Assembly (NCBI RefSeq): GCF_905397275.1
Contig: NZ_CAJPUY010000017.1
Location: forward strand, 101,249-165,248
Direction of reading: 5' to 3'
DNA: 64,000 nt
Origin: Cupriavidus yeoncheonensis
Lineage (GTDB): Bacteria; Pseudomonadota; Gammaproteobacteria; Burkholderiales; Burkholderiaceae
Part shown: positions 54,229 to 63,584 of the stretch, one piece after another
Layout of the letters: each line of letters opens with the position of its first letter
Position numbering within the stretch: position 1 is the stretch's first letter
Notes under the pieces: generated by a model
Told to the model about the DNA's origin: nothing
The model's input: the letters and a program-made list of their open reading frames with translations, nothing else
Database searches by the model: none
Program-made: the position numbers and the translations under genes

Positions 54229-55137
54229 GTGGCCGAAACTCCATTGCCGCGGAAAACTGCATCCAGTTTCGACTTCCGAGCGATTGGCGAGCGCCTGCGC
54301 GCCTACCGCACGGCTTGCGGCCTTCGCTCGGACGATATTGCCGAACGGCTCGAGATTTCCCGAGCAGCGGTCTATAGCCTGGAGCGCGGCGAAATCGTCA
54401 AAATCGAAACGCTAGAGCGTCTGGCAACGCTACTGGGCGTGACACTGTCCAACCTTCTCGGGGTCGAGTCCGAGTACCACGATAGCGCGCTCAGTTATTT
54501 TGAGCGCATGCGCCAGCTAGAGTCCCGCTCGACACGCATCCTTGCCAATTTCGACCCGGTTTCATTCCTGCTGACATCGAAAGCCTACCCAGAGCATCTT
54601 CGCTCCATGCTTGATGAAAGCGTTCCTGACGAGCTTGCCGGAGAAGGCGCGAAGCGGCATAACGCCGAAGTCCTGAAAATCCTGGCCGCGCGACGCAAGC
54701 TCTTCGAGCAGCAGCGTCCCAGCATCCTGAGCCTGATTGGTTTTCGGCAGGTTGAGCAATTCCTGCATCATGGACTGGTCGGGCGGCTTGACCTTCCTTT
54801 AGGCGTGCAGCTTGAACGAAAACTTGCTGCCCGCAAGGAAGTTGCACACATGATTGACGTGTTGAATGCCGAGCCTATTGGGGTGCAGATCGGCATCGTG
54901 GCCGACAATTTGCCCAGCGAGACTTTCCAGATCTTTGAGGAGCCAGGCAGCCAGCATGTGGCCGTGTCTCCGTTCCGTCTCGGAGAGCTTCCGAATGTAC
55001 GATCAGGCGTCGCAACAATTACGAAGTCGCCAGATGCGATTGCAATGTATCGCGGCCTGATAGAACGTCTGTGGGCGGGGTCCGCCAAGGGGCGCGACGG
55101 CGCGAAACTCCTGCAACGGCTACTCGACCGCGGTTAA
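54229..55137 (+). CDS. XRE family regulator, paralogue 1
   Basis: Regulator of 302 aa. HTH in about residues 18-75 (AIGERLRAYRTACGLRSDDIAERLEISRAAVYSLERGEIVK, in sense), a linker (SALSYFERMRQLES) and a C-terminal domain of about 200 residues that I do not recognise. It is clearly paralogous along its whole length to the protein at 55598-56479 (shared GEIVK-ETLERLA, YxERMRQLE, TRILA-F-P-SFLLTS, FQIFE, AVSPFR/AISPFR). Start chosen as GTG 54229 with GAGG 8 bases upstream; TTG 54187 is possible. Probably regulates the porin, itself or the neighbouring catabolic operon. Confidence 0.8.
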   Translation: MAETPLPRKTASSFDFRAIGERLRAYRTACGLRSDDIAERLEISRAAVYSLERGEIVKIETLERLATLLGVTLSNLLGVESEYHDSALSYFERMRQLESRSTRILANFDPVSFLLTSKAYPEHLRSMLDESVPDELAGEGAKRHNAEVLKILAARRKLFEQQRPSILSLIGFRQVEQFLHHGLVGRLDLPLGVQLERKLAARKEVAHMIDVLNAEPIGVQIGIVADNLPSETFQIFEEPGSQHVAVSPFRLGELPNVRSGVATITKSPDAIAMYRGLIERLWAGSAKGRDGAKLLQRLLDRG

Positions 55138-55248
55138 GCCGGTCGGCTCCCAGTCTCTTGCAGCCAACCACTCCAGAAACCTCCGGTAACTGCGTGACGC
55201 TTCGCTCGCTGCAGGGTTGGGCGGCGCCGCCTTTTCACTCGCAGCGGC

Positions 55249-55572
55249 TCAGAAGAGTTGCCTGCGCCCGTCATAGTCCAGCACGATGCGATTCATGGCC
55301 TCCAGAAGCACCCCACCCTTGCCAAGCACTTGCGCGATAGCCTGCATATAGCCCAGCAACTGCGTTTGCGCGGCAGTGGCTACGTCGGTCGTAATGCCTT
55401 CATCGTCGTGGAGAATGACATACGAGCGCGCGAAGCCATAGATCAGAAAGTAGGCCGCGGCATTGTCCGGATCGGTGCTCATCAGCGCGAGGGATTTCCG
55501 CTTCACCTCCAGGAAGGCGTCGGTTCCGGGAACGCTGTGCGCAAACTCAGTGGTAACGGCTTTGAAGTCCAT
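55249..55572 (-). CDS. Hypothetical protein in the XRE regulator operon
   Basis: Protein of 107 aa, 26 bases downstream of the second XRE gene on the same strand. No known domain; mostly helical with YFLIYGFARSYVILHDDEGI in the middle and a C-terminal GGVLLEAMNRIVLDYDGRR. It could be a small ligand-binding or accessory protein for the regulator. Start ATG 55572 is the likeliest; an upstream frame extends further without a ribosome site. Confidence 0.6.
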   Translation of the reverse strand: MDFKAVTTEFAHSVPGTDAFLEVKRKSLALMSTDPDNAAAYFLIYGFARSYVILHDDEGITTDVATAAQTQLLGYMQAIAQVLGKGGVLLEAMNRIVLDYDGRRQLF

Positions 55573-55597
55573 GTCCGTATTTCTCTCAAACAGTGAA

Positions 55598-56479
55598 TCA
55601 AACTTGTTGCAACATACGGCGCAAAAGATTGGCGCCGTCCAGGCCTCGCGAGGAACGTTGCCATAGTGCCTCAACCATGCCCGTGTACAGCTTGATTGCC
55701 TCCGGCGCAGCGGTCACCGATGCGATGCCCCCGGAGATATTGGGGAACTCGCCAAAGCGGAACGGGCTGATTGCCAGGTAGGAGCCAGTGGGACGCTCGA
55801 AGATCTGGAACGTGGCGTTTGGCATGCTCTCGTTGACGATCCCGATCTGCATGCCAGGCGCTTGCTGCTCCAACAGATTGGCAATACGCTCCACCTCGGC
55901 GCGGGCAGCCAGCGATCGTTCCATCCGCGTCGCCGGAGGCAAATCCATGCGTCCGATCAGGCCGAAATGCACGAAGCGTTCGAGCTCGCGCAGGCCAATC
56001 AGGCTCACGATGGGCGAGGGCTGCGAAACATAAGACGCCTTGCGCTCGCGCAGCAGATCCATCACCGCCTGAATTCTTCCTTCGTCGTTGTCCCCGCCCT
56101 CGCGCAGCATTTGTTCGAGATAGCTGTCATAGCCGGGAGACGTGAGCAGAAACGAAATCGGTTCAAAGTGCGCCAGAATGCGCGTTGCGCCTTGCTCGAG
56201 TTGCCGCATCCTCTCGATGTAGGCGATTGCCGACGGATAGTATTCCGTGCCGGCGCCAAGCAGCGACTCGAGCGACGTTCCCAGGATGCCAGCAAGCCGT
56301 TCAAGCGTTTCCACCTTGACGATCTCTCCCTTTTCCATCCGGTAGACCGCCGCGCGCGAAATGCCAAGGACGTCGGCAATCTGCTCCGCGCGAAGTTGCG
56401 CGCCAAGGCGGTATGCGCGAAGCCGCGCCCCGATGGCCTCGAAATCGATCCCGCCCGGCGCAATGGCGCGATATTCCAT
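55598..56479 (-). CDS. XRE family regulator, paralogue 2
   Basis: Regulator of 293 aa with HTH in residues 10-70 (RLRAYRLGAQLRAEQIADVLGISRAAVYRMEKGEIVKVETLERLAGILG in sense) and the same uncharacterised C-terminal domain as its paralogue at 54229. Divergent from the MFS-pyrK-pyrD-M20-pyrC-aspA operon with 242 bases between, so it is the prime candidate regulator of that operon. The ATG at 56479 is preceded by GAGAC, which is also part of a palindromic site. Confidence 0.83.
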   Translation of the reverse strand: MEYRAIAPGGIDFEAIGARLRAYRLGAQLRAEQIADVLGISRAAVYRMEKGEIVKVETLERLAGILGTSLESLLGAGTEYYPSAIAYIERMRQLEQGATRILAHFEPISFLLTSPGYDSYLEQMLREGGDNDEGRIQAVMDLLRERKASYVSQPSPIVSLIGLRELERFVHFGLIGRMDLPPATRMERSLAARAEVERIANLLEQQAPGMQIGIVNESMPNATFQIFERPTGSYLAISPFRFGEFPNISGGIASVTAAPEAIKLYTGMVEALWQRSSRGLDGANLLRRMLQQV

Positions 56480-56483
56480 GACT

Positions 56484-56526
56484 GTCTCATTTACTAGATT
56501 GAATTCACTATAGCATGAGACGTCTC
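56484..56526. promoter_or_regulatory. GTCTC/GAGAC inverted-repeat operator candidate
   Basis: GTCTCAT (56484-56490) and ATGAGAC (56515-56521) form a 7-bp inverted pair; the latter overlaps the perfect palindrome GAGACGTCTC (56517-56526). The site lies just upstream of the minus-strand XRE gene and in the shared promoter region with the MFS operon. Confidence 0.55.
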
Positions 56527-56721
56527 GATTCGAAGTGCCGGCCACGAACCACTGAGTGTTAACCCCTATGAACCCCCCAATCTTCTTGCAATCACGGGAT
56601 CCGCAAGCTAGTCTAAAAAATAAGATTGATCGCTGCATCCGATTTCGACCGCCCCAAGGCAGGCAGGTCATTACCATTGCAGTGTTTTTTCAGGCACATA
56701 CAGTCTAAAAATGGAGACAGC

Positions 56722-57960
56722 ATGACTAGCCAACCACTCACTCAGCCGGTATCCGACGCCGAGGCCCCCACGTCTCCCTACGCATGGAAGGCTCTGGCAG
56801 GGTCTGCCATCGGCTACGCCATGGACGGATTCGACCTCCTGATCCTCGGCTTTATGCTGCCGACCATCAGCGCCGCGCTAGCGCTCGGCACCAGCCAGTC
56901 CGGCGCGCTCGTGACATGGACGCTGATCGGGGCGGTTGCGGGAGGCATCATCTTTGGCGCATTGAGCGATCGGTACGGGCGAGTTCGCGTGCTCACGTGG
57001 ACCATCGTTCTGTTCGCTGTTTTCACGGGCATGTGTGCGTTTGCACAGGGATTCTGGGATCTGCTGGCCTACCGCACGATCGCCGGCGTCGGCCTCGGCG
57101 GCGAATTCGGCATCGGCATGGCGTTGGCCGCCGAAGCGTGGCCGGCAAGCAAGCGGGCGCGCGTGTCTTCCTACGTCGCACTGGGATGGCAATCGGGCGT
57201 GCTGATGGCGGCGTTGCTGACGCCCTTGCTACTTCCCGTAGTCGGCTGGCGCGGCATGTTTCTTATCGGCGTGATTCCTGCGCTGGTCGCGTGGTTCATC
57301 CGAAACCGCCTGCATGAGCCCGAAGTCTTCGTGCGCAGCAGCCGTACGAAAAAAATGCCCAACGCCTTCAGGCTATTGGTCGCCGACGGCAAGACTACCC
57401 GCACCAGCCTTGGCATCGTCATCCTCTGCTCGGTCCAGAACTTCGGCTACTACGGCATCATGATCTGGCTGCCGACCTACCTGTCCAAGACCCTGGGCTT
57501 CTCGCTGACCAAGTCTGCCATGTGGACCTCGGTGACGATTGTCGGAATGATGCTCGGCGTCATCGCCTTTGGTCACCTTGCCGACCGCATCGGCCGTAAG
57601 CCGACGTTCCTCATTTTCCAGGCCGGCGCGGTAGCAATGGTGCTCTACTACGCCAGGCTGTCGGACCCGATGACGATGCTTTGGGCCGGTGCGGTTATGG
57701 GCATGTTCGTCAATGGCATGATCGGCGGCTACGGTGCGCTGATTTCCGAAGCCTATCCCACGGCCGCCCGTGCCACGGCACAGAACGTCCTTTTCAATAT
57801 CGGACGCGCAGTCGGCGGACTGGGGCCCATCGTCGTGGGCGCCATCGCGGCGACCTACTCCTTCCAACTGGCGATCGCCCTGCTCGCCAGCATCTATGTC
57901 CTTGACATGATCGCCACGATCTTCCTGATCCCGGAGCTGAAGGGCGTCGAACTGGAATAG
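56722..57960 (+). CDS. MFS transporter, probable orotate permease
   Basis: Major facilitator of 412 aa, 12 predicted membrane segments. GYAMDGFDLLILGFMLP opens TM1 as in aromatic-acid:proton symporters, and the loop 2-3 motif GALSDRYGRVRV and GHLADRIGRKPT are the two MFS signature motifs. GGAGA lies 5 bases before the ATG at 56722. It is the first gene of an operon whose enzymes process orotate/dihydroorotate, so uptake of orotate or a related pyrimidine acid is the best guess. The family alone cannot prove the substrate. Confidence 0.88.
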   Translation: MTSQPLTQPVSDAEAPTSPYAWKALAGSAIGYAMDGFDLLILGFMLPTISAALALGTSQSGALVTWTLIGAVAGGIIFGALSDRYGRVRVLTWTIVLFAVFTGMCAFAQGFWDLLAYRTIAGVGLGGEFGIGMALAAEAWPASKRARVSSYVALGWQSGVLMAALLTPLLLPVVGWRGMFLIGVIPALVAWFIRNRLHEPEVFVRSSRTKKMPNAFRLLVADGKTTRTSLGIVILCSVQNFGYYGIMIWLPTYLSKTLGFSLTKSAMWTSVTIVGMMLGVIAFGHLADRIGRKPTFLIFQAGAVAMVLYYARLSDPMTMLWAGAVMGMFVNGMIGGYGALISEAYPTAARATAQNVLFNIGRAVGGLGPIVVGAIAATYSFQLAIALLASIYVLDMIATIFLIPELKGVELE

Positions 57961-58028
57961 CGCCTGGGTCATCCAGGCGAACCACGACTGCGCCCGACGG
58001 CGCAGCGCATTTCTCAGGAGTCACCACC

Positions 58029-58877
58029 ATGTGTGCCAACCTGTGTAGCGCGGAACCCGCAGCTACCGTAGCCTCCTATCGCTGTCAAATTGTCGAACAC
58101 TACTGGGTCAACCAGCGATACAAGTACATCCGGCTCGAGTCCGATGCCCCTATCGCGCCTCTCACCCTTCCAGGCCAGTTCTATCAGCTCAACTGCCCCA
58201 CCACCGCTGAAGAGCAGCCGTTCCTGCTGCGTCCCATGAGCGTGTACGGCGCGGGACCGGAGCCAGGGCGGATCGAGTTCCTTTACAACGTCACTGGTGT
58301 CGGGACACGTGCGCTGGCAATGCTGCCAGTCGACGCCCATATGGATATCGTTGGTCCCCTTGGCAATACCTTCACCTTCGCCCCGTCGTTCCGGCGCATC
58401 CTTGTTGTGGCCCGTGGCGTGGGGCTAGCCACCATGGCGCCCTTGGTCCGCCAGGCGGCCAATGCCGGCGTGGAGATCACGGCCGTCATGTCTGCGCGCA
58501 CCTCGGGCGACCTGATGGACAAGCAGTTCCTGCGCGGGGCCGCCGCGGAAGTGCATGGCGTGTTCGACGCGGATGGCACGTCCTCCGTGGAAGCCGTTGA
58601 ATCCCTGATCCGACGCCTGATCAATACGCAGCGGCCCGACGCCATCTATACCTGCGGATCGCATCGGCTGCTGATGCTCCTGCAACGCATATTGCAGGAC
58701 CACCCGGACATCCATGGCGAAGTGGCAATGGAACAGCGCATGGCCTGTGGCATGGGCGTCTGCCTGTCCTGCGTCCGCCTGTTCGAGTGCGATGGCGACA
58801 AGCAATTCCTGCGGGTCTGCCGCGAGGGCCCCGTGTTCAAGATTCGTGAAGTCGTTGGGGAGGTGGAGTTTGGCTAA
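58029..58877 (+). CDS. pyrK: PyrK-like dihydroorotate dehydrogenase electron-transfer subunit
   Basis: FAD/[2Fe-2S] protein of 282 aa. FAD motif LLRPMSVYG (67-74), NAD-binding part starting ILVVARGVGLATMAPLV (124-140), and a C-terminal cluster with Cys240, Cys245, Cys248 and Cys264, spacing close to PyrK of class 1B enzymes. The usual G-G-G-I-G dinucleotide loop is replaced by A-R-G-V-G. It would link NADH and the FMN of the PyrD partner; in a catabolic setting electrons flow from NADH to orotate. AGGAG lies 8 bases before the ATG; it overlaps pyrD by 8 bases. Confidence 0.87.
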   Translation: MCANLCSAEPAATVASYRCQIVEHYWVNQRYKYIRLESDAPIAPLTLPGQFYQLNCPTTAEEQPFLLRPMSVYGAGPEPGRIEFLYNVTGVGTRALAMLPVDAHMDIVGPLGNTFTFAPSFRRILVVARGVGLATMAPLVRQAANAGVEITAVMSARTSGDLMDKQFLRGAAAEVHGVFDADGTSSVEAVESLIRRLINTQRPDAIYTCGSHRLLMLLQRILQDHPDIHGEVAMEQRMACGMGVCLSCVRLFECDGDKQFLRVCREGPVFKIREVVGEVEFG

Positions 58878-59820
58878 TCTAAACGTCCGGGTTGGCGACC
58901 TGACGCTGCGCAACCCTGTCATGCCCGCATCGGGCTGTTTCGCGATCGAGTATCGCGAGGCCATGGACCTCAACCAGCTTGGGGCCCTCGTCATCAAAAG
59001 CGTGTCGCCGAAATCGCGGGCGGGGAATCCGACGCCACGCGTGGCGGAGACCTACAGTGGCATGCTCAACTCAATCGGCATTCCAAGCAAGGGATTTGAC
59101 TACTACCGCAGGGAAGTACTGCCTCCCTACACGCGGTATGACACGCCAGTCATCGTTTCCATCTCCGCCGATACCGCCGAAGAGTTCGGCGCGGCCTGCG
59201 CAGAGATGTCCTTGCCGGAAGTCGCCGCGATCGAGGCCAACATCTCGTGCCCGAACCTCGAGGCCGACGGCATGGCGTTTGCCATGCTGCCCGAGACCAC
59301 CTACAAGGCAGTGGCCGCGATCCGCCGAAGCACGAAACACCCATTCTGGGTCAAGCTGACGCCCAACGCCGGCGACATCGCTGCGGTGGCGCGGGCCGCG
59401 GAAGAGGCTGGTGCCGATGCGATCGTGATGGGAAACACCGTACTCGGTATGGCGATCGACATCCGCACGCGCAAGCCCAAGCTTGGCAATGTGATGGGCG
59501 GCCTGTCGGGCCCGGCCATCAAGCCGATCTCGCTGCGTATGGTCCACCAGTGCTATCGCGCCGTACGCATTCCCATCATCGGCTGCGGCGGCATACAGAG
59601 CGCCGAAGACGCGGTGGAGTTCATGCTGGCAGGCGCCTCGGCCGTTCAGGTGGGCACCGCATCGTTTCGCGATCCGGCCGCGATGCAGAAGATCATCGAT
59701 GGCCTTCAGGCTTACTGCGACGAGACGGGCATTGCATCCATCTGTGACCTCACGGGCCGGGTCATCCTGGATCGCCAACTCAGCGATCGATGGCTGCGTT
59801 TCGCCCAACAATCAGGTTGA
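58870..59820 (+). CDS. pyrD: Dihydroorotate dehydrogenase class 1B catalytic subunit (orotate reductase)
   Basis: FMN protein of 316 aa. Class 1 features: Lys43 (VIKSVS), the orotate-binding NSIG loop (67-70), the catalytic Cys127 in NISCPN (class 2 enzymes have Ser), and the FMN phosphate region GCGGIQSAEDAVEFMLAGASAVQVGTA. Start is TTG at 58870 inside the end of pyrK, with AGGTGGAG just upstream; no ATG is near. Betaproteobacteria normally make pyrimidines with a quinone-linked class 2 enzyme, so a class 1B NAD-linked pair beside aspartase points to use in the reductive direction, orotate to dihydroorotate. Confidence 0.88.
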   Translation: MANLNVRVGDLTLRNPVMPASGCFAIEYREAMDLNQLGALVIKSVSPKSRAGNPTPRVAETYSGMLNSIGIPSKGFDYYRREVLPPYTRYDTPVIVSISADTAEEFGAACAEMSLPEVAAIEANISCPNLEADGMAFAMLPETTYKAVAAIRRSTKHPFWVKLTPNAGDIAAVARAAEEAGADAIVMGNTVLGMAIDIRTRKPKLGNVMGGLSGPAIKPISLRMVHQCYRAVRIPIIGCGGIQSAEDAVEFMLAGASAVQVGTASFRDPAAMQKIIDGLQAYCDETGIASICDLTGRVILDRQLSDRWLRFAQQSG

Positions 59821-59823
59821 GCC

Positions 59824-61101
59824 ATGGACATCCTGCATCTCAAGCCGCTGGCGGAACAGCTCTTTGCCGACATCGGCGCATTGTCCTTCGACGGCGTAGG
59901 CATCACGCGGGACAGCTACGGCGCCGGTGAATCGGCAGCCGCCGACTATCTTTGCGGATTCGCCGAACAGCATGGCCTGCGCGTCCATCGCGACAAGGCC
60001 GCGAACCTCGTGTTCACGCTGCCGGATGAAAACGACAGTACACCGGCGGCGTGGGTCGGTTCACACATGGATTCCGTCCCCCAGGGCGGCAATTTCGACG
60101 GTCTCGCGGGCATCGTGGCAGGGCTGCTGTGCCAGATCGCGCGCAGGAGCCAGGGCGCTGGCGAGGCCGTACCGCTCCGGGTGATCGCGTTTCGCGGCGA
60201 GGAAAGTGCGTGGTTCGGGAAGGCGTACATGGGATCGAGTGCCGCACTGGGCAAGCTGACCACCGACGATCTGACGCTCAAGCATCGCCACTCCGGCCAG
60301 ACGCTTGCGGCGTGCATGGCGGCATCCGGCGCCGATATCGACGCCATTGCGGCTCAGCAGTCATGGTTCGATCGCGACCGCGCCGTGGCCTATCTGGAAC
60401 TGCATATCGAACAGGGGCCGGTGATGGTAGCGCGCAAGCTTCCCCTTGCGGTGGTGCCTGGTATTCGCGGCAACGTGCGCCACAACCACATCACCTGTAT
60501 CGGAGAGCCCGGCCATTCCGGAGCCGTGCCCCGGTGGTTGCGCAAGGACGCCATGTTCGCGGTGGCCGACCTGATCGCTCGCCTTGACGAGCACTGGAAG
60601 GTCTTGCTGGAACGCGGCAGCGATCTTGTTGTGACTACGGGCATGGTCTCCACAGACGCCGTCGAACACTCCATCTCGCGGATTCCCGGCAAGGTCGACT
60701 TCAGCTTCGAAGCGCGCAGCAAGAGCATGGACACGCTGGAAGGCTTCTATCAACTGCTCCGCACGGAATGCAAGGCCATCAGCCGCGATCGCGGCGTCCG
60801 CTTCGAGTTCGACCGCCGCATCGAATCCGCGCCGGCGACGATGGATGCCGGTCTGTCTCGCCTGCTACGTGACGCATGCGCCAACGCGGACCTGCCGGTG
60901 GAGATGGTTCCCAGCGGGGCCGGGCACGATGCGTCGCTGTTCGCCAATGCCGGCGTTCCCACGGCGATGCTGTTCGTCCGGAACGAGCACGGCTCCCACA
61001 ACCCGGACGAGGCCATGGACCTGGACGATTTCATGCTCGGCACCAAGGTCCTGTACCAGGCACTTCAGGACATCGGGCGAGGAAAAATTCATGACCGTTA
61101 G
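59824..61101 (+). CDS. M20 family N-carbamoyl-amino-acid hydrolase (probable ureidosuccinase)
   Basis: Zinc amidohydrolase of 425 aa in the AllC/HyuC group. Metal ligands: His81 and Asp92 (GSHMDSVPQGGNFDG), Glu126/127 (RGEES), His194 (LHIEQGP) and a C-terminal His (HGSHNPDEA near 392); GAGHDA also fits. Family members release ammonia and CO2 from N-carbamoyl groups. Placed between dihydroorotate dehydrogenase and dihydroorotase genes, the expected substrate is N-carbamoyl-L-aspartate, giving L-aspartate. Three bases separate it from pyrD, and pyrC starts inside its end. Allantoate or ureidopropionate hydrolysis are the family alternatives. Confidence 0.85.
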   Translation: MDILHLKPLAEQLFADIGALSFDGVGITRDSYGAGESAAADYLCGFAEQHGLRVHRDKAANLVFTLPDENDSTPAAWVGSHMDSVPQGGNFDGLAGIVAGLLCQIARRSQGAGEAVPLRVIAFRGEESAWFGKAYMGSSAALGKLTTDDLTLKHRHSGQTLAACMAASGADIDAIAAQQSWFDRDRAVAYLELHIEQGPVMVARKLPLAVVPGIRGNVRHNHITCIGEPGHSGAVPRWLRKDAMFAVADLIARLDEHWKVLLERGSDLVVTTGMVSTDAVEHSISRIPGKVDFSFEARSKSMDTLEGFYQLLRTECKAISRDRGVRFEFDRRIESAPATMDAGLSRLLRDACANADLPVEMVPSGAGHDASLFANAGVPTAMLFVRNEHGSHNPDEAMDLDDFMLGTKVLYQALQDIGRGKIHDR

Positions 61102-62158
61102 CACCTTGACCATCCGCCGCCCCGACGACTGGCACCTGCACCTGCGCGATGGCGACATGTTGCGTGCCGTGCTGCCGGCGTCCGCCAGCCAGTACGGCCG
61201 CGCAATCGTGATGCCCAACCTCCGGACGCCGGTTACAACTGCCGAGGCTGCCGTGGCCTATCGTGAACGTATCGAAAGCGCTTTGCCACGGAATGCCGCG
61301 TTCAGACCGATGATGACCTGCTATCTCTGCGACACCACGGATCCCGCCGAAGTTCGCGCCGGCTTCGATGGCGGTGCGTTCGCCGCGGCCAAGCTGTATC
61401 CGGCGGGCGCCACGACGCACGCGGAGTATGGCGTAACCTCGGTCGACCGCATTGCCGGCGTGCTCGCCGTCATGCAGGAGATTGGCATGCCGCTGCTGGT
61501 GCATGGCGAGAGCACGGACCCGACTGTGGACGTTTTCGACCGCGAAGCAAACTTCTTGCGAACAACATTGACGCAAATCCTCGCCAGCTATCCGCGTCTC
61601 AAGGTCGTGCTGGAGCACATCACGACCGAGGAAGCGGCCGACTTCGTCATGCGCGATGCAAGCGGCCGCTTGGCCGCCACCATTACGCCGCAGCACCTGA
61701 TGTTCAACCGCAATGCCATGTTCTCGGGCGGCATCCGCCCGCACTACTACTGCCTGCCGGTGCTCAAGCGCGAGCATCACCGGCAGGCGCTGCGCCGCGC
61801 GGCAACTTCCGGCTCCCCGGCCTTCTTCCTCGGCACCGACTCGGCACCGCATGACACGGGCGCCAAGGAGTCCGCCTGCGGTTGCGCCGGCATCTTCAGT
61901 GCACCCGTCGCCTTGCAGGCTTACCTGACGGTGTTCGAGGAAGAGCGGGCACTGCATCGCTTCGAAGCCTTTGCGAGCGAGAACGGCGCGAACTTCTATG
62001 GCGTTCCGCCGAACCGGCAAACAATGACCTTCCACCGTACCCCAATGCAGGTAACCGGTCACATCGACCTGCCTGACGGCCGCCGTCTCCAGCCGTTCCT
62101 CGCCGGGGAAACGCTGCCCTGGTCGCTCGCCAGCTTCTCACAGGAGATCGCATCATGA
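61091..62158 (+). CDS. pyrC: Class II dihydroorotase
   Basis: Amidohydrolase of 355 aa matching E. coli PyrC in length and residues: His15 and His17 (WHLHLRDG), carbamylated Lys101 (AAKLYPAGATT), His138 (VHGE), His176 (LEHITT) and Asp250 (GTDSAPH). Interconverts L-dihydroorotate and N-carbamoyl-L-aspartate; hydrolysis is favoured at neutral to alkaline pH. GAGGAAA lies before the ATG, within the end of the M20 gene (11-base overlap). Sitting between the ureidosuccinase-like gene and aspartase it fits the degradative direction. Confidence 0.92.
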   Translation: MTVSTLTIRRPDDWHLHLRDGDMLRAVLPASASQYGRAIVMPNLRTPVTTAEAAVAYRERIESALPRNAAFRPMMTCYLCDTTDPAEVRAGFDGGAFAAAKLYPAGATTHAEYGVTSVDRIAGVLAVMQEIGMPLLVHGESTDPTVDVFDREANFLRTTLTQILASYPRLKVVLEHITTEEAADFVMRDASGRLAATITPQHLMFNRNAMFSGGIRPHYYCLPVLKREHHRQALRRAATSGSPAFFLGTDSAPHDTGAKESACGCAGIFSAPVALQAYLTVFEEERALHRFEAFASENGANFYGVPPNRQTMTFHRTPMQVTGHIDLPDGRRLQPFLAGETLPWSLASFSQEIAS

Positions 62159-63573
62159 CCACCACCTATCGCACCGAATCCGACCTGCTGGGCGAACGCC
62201 AGGTGCCCGCCGACGCCTATTACGGCGTGCATACCCTACGGGCCTGGGAAAATTTCCAGATCACCGGCACGCCCATTTCGACGTGGCCGGAACTCATCAT
62301 GGCGCTGGCGTCCGTCAAGCAGGCCGCCGCTGAGGCCAACGCCGAACTGGGGCTGCTGCCCGCCACATTGCGCGACGCCATCACTGCCGCCTGTCATGAC
62401 GTGCGGGATGGGCGCCTGCACGATCAGTTCATCGTCGATACGATCCAGGGCGGCGCCGGCACCTCCACCAACATGAATGCCAACGAGGTGATCTGCAACC
62501 GCGCGCTCGAGCACATGGGGCATCAGAAGGGCGAGTACACCTACCTGCACCCGAACGAACACGTGAACATGGCGCAGAGCACCAACGACGTCTATCCCAC
62601 GGCATTGCGGATTGCCACGTGCTTTGCGATAGAACACCTGCTCGAAGCGATGGAAGTGCTGCGCACCTCCTTCGACCGGAAGGCCACCGAGTTCGCGGGC
62701 CTGATGAAGCTGGGCCGTACCCAGCTCCAGGATGCGGTCCCCATGACGCTCGGACAGGAATTCTCCACCTATGCGGTAATGCTGGAAGAAGACATGGCGC
62801 GGCTGCGCGAGACAGCCTCGCTAATTCGCGAGATCAACCTCGGCGCCACGGCCATCGGCACCGGCATCACGGCCCATCCCGACTATGCAGCGAAGGCGCT
62901 CGCCGCGTTGCGGCGCATCACAGGGCTTGACCTGGCGCTAGCTCCCAATTTGGTGGAAGCCACGCAGGACTGCGGCGCTTTCGTTCAGATTTCCGGCGTG
63001 CTCAAGCGCATTGCAGTCAAGCTCTCGAAAACCTGCAACGACCTGCGCTTGCTGTCGAGTGGTCCGCGCGCGGGGTTCGGCGAGATCAACCTGCCGCCGA
63101 TGCAGGCCGGCTCGTCAATCATGCCCGGCAAGGTCAATCCCGTCATTCCGGAGGTCGTCAACCAGATCGCCTTCGAAGTATTCGGCAACGACACCACGAT
63201 CACGTTTGCCGCCGAGGCCGGCCAGTTGCAACTCAACGCATTCGAACCCGTGATTGCCACCAGCCTGTTCCGCAGCTTCCTGCATCTGACCAATGGCTGC
63301 CACACGTTGGCGCACAAGTGTGTGAACGGCATCACCGCCAACCCGGAGCGGCTTCGCGAGACCATCGAACGGTCCATCGCGCTGGTAACGGCGCTTAATC
63401 CGGTGATCGGCTACAAAAACGCGACCTCCGTCGCCTCCCAGGCGTTTGCGGAAGGCAAGACCATTCGCGAAGTGGTCCTGGCACGCGGCCTGATGACCGC
63501 CGAGGCGCTGGAAGAGGCGCTGCGGCCCGAAGCCCTGATCCGGCCCCGTGCCGACATGGGCAGCAAACACTGA
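62155..63573 (+). CDS. aspA: Aspartate ammonia-lyase (aspartase)
   Basis: Fumarase/aspartase superfamily, 472 aa. N-terminal ERQVPADAYYGVHTLRAWENF is of the aspartase type, TSTNMNANEVI follows, and the SS loop GSSIMPGKVNP lies at 319-329 with the catalytic Ser. Converts L-aspartate to fumarate and ammonia. AGGAG lies before the ATG, which overlaps the pyrC stop by 4 bases. It supplies the last step of the predicted orotate breakdown, feeding fumarate to the citric acid cycle. Confidence 0.92.
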   Translation: MTTTYRTESDLLGERQVPADAYYGVHTLRAWENFQITGTPISTWPELIMALASVKQAAAEANAELGLLPATLRDAITAACHDVRDGRLHDQFIVDTIQGGAGTSTNMNANEVICNRALEHMGHQKGEYTYLHPNEHVNMAQSTNDVYPTALRIATCFAIEHLLEAMEVLRTSFDRKATEFAGLMKLGRTQLQDAVPMTLGQEFSTYAVMLEEDMARLRETASLIREINLGATAIGTGITAHPDYAAKALAALRRITGLDLALAPNLVEATQDCGAFVQISGVLKRIAVKLSKTCNDLRLLSSGPRAGFGEINLPPMQAGSSIMPGKVNPVIPEVVNQIAFEVFGNDTTITFAAEAGQLQLNAFEPVIATSLFRSFLHLTNGCHTLAHKCVNGITANPERLRETIERSIALVTALNPVIGYKNATSVASQAFAEGKTIREVVLARGLMTAEALEEALRPEALIRPRADMGSKH

Positions 63574-63584
63574 TCGAGGACCTC

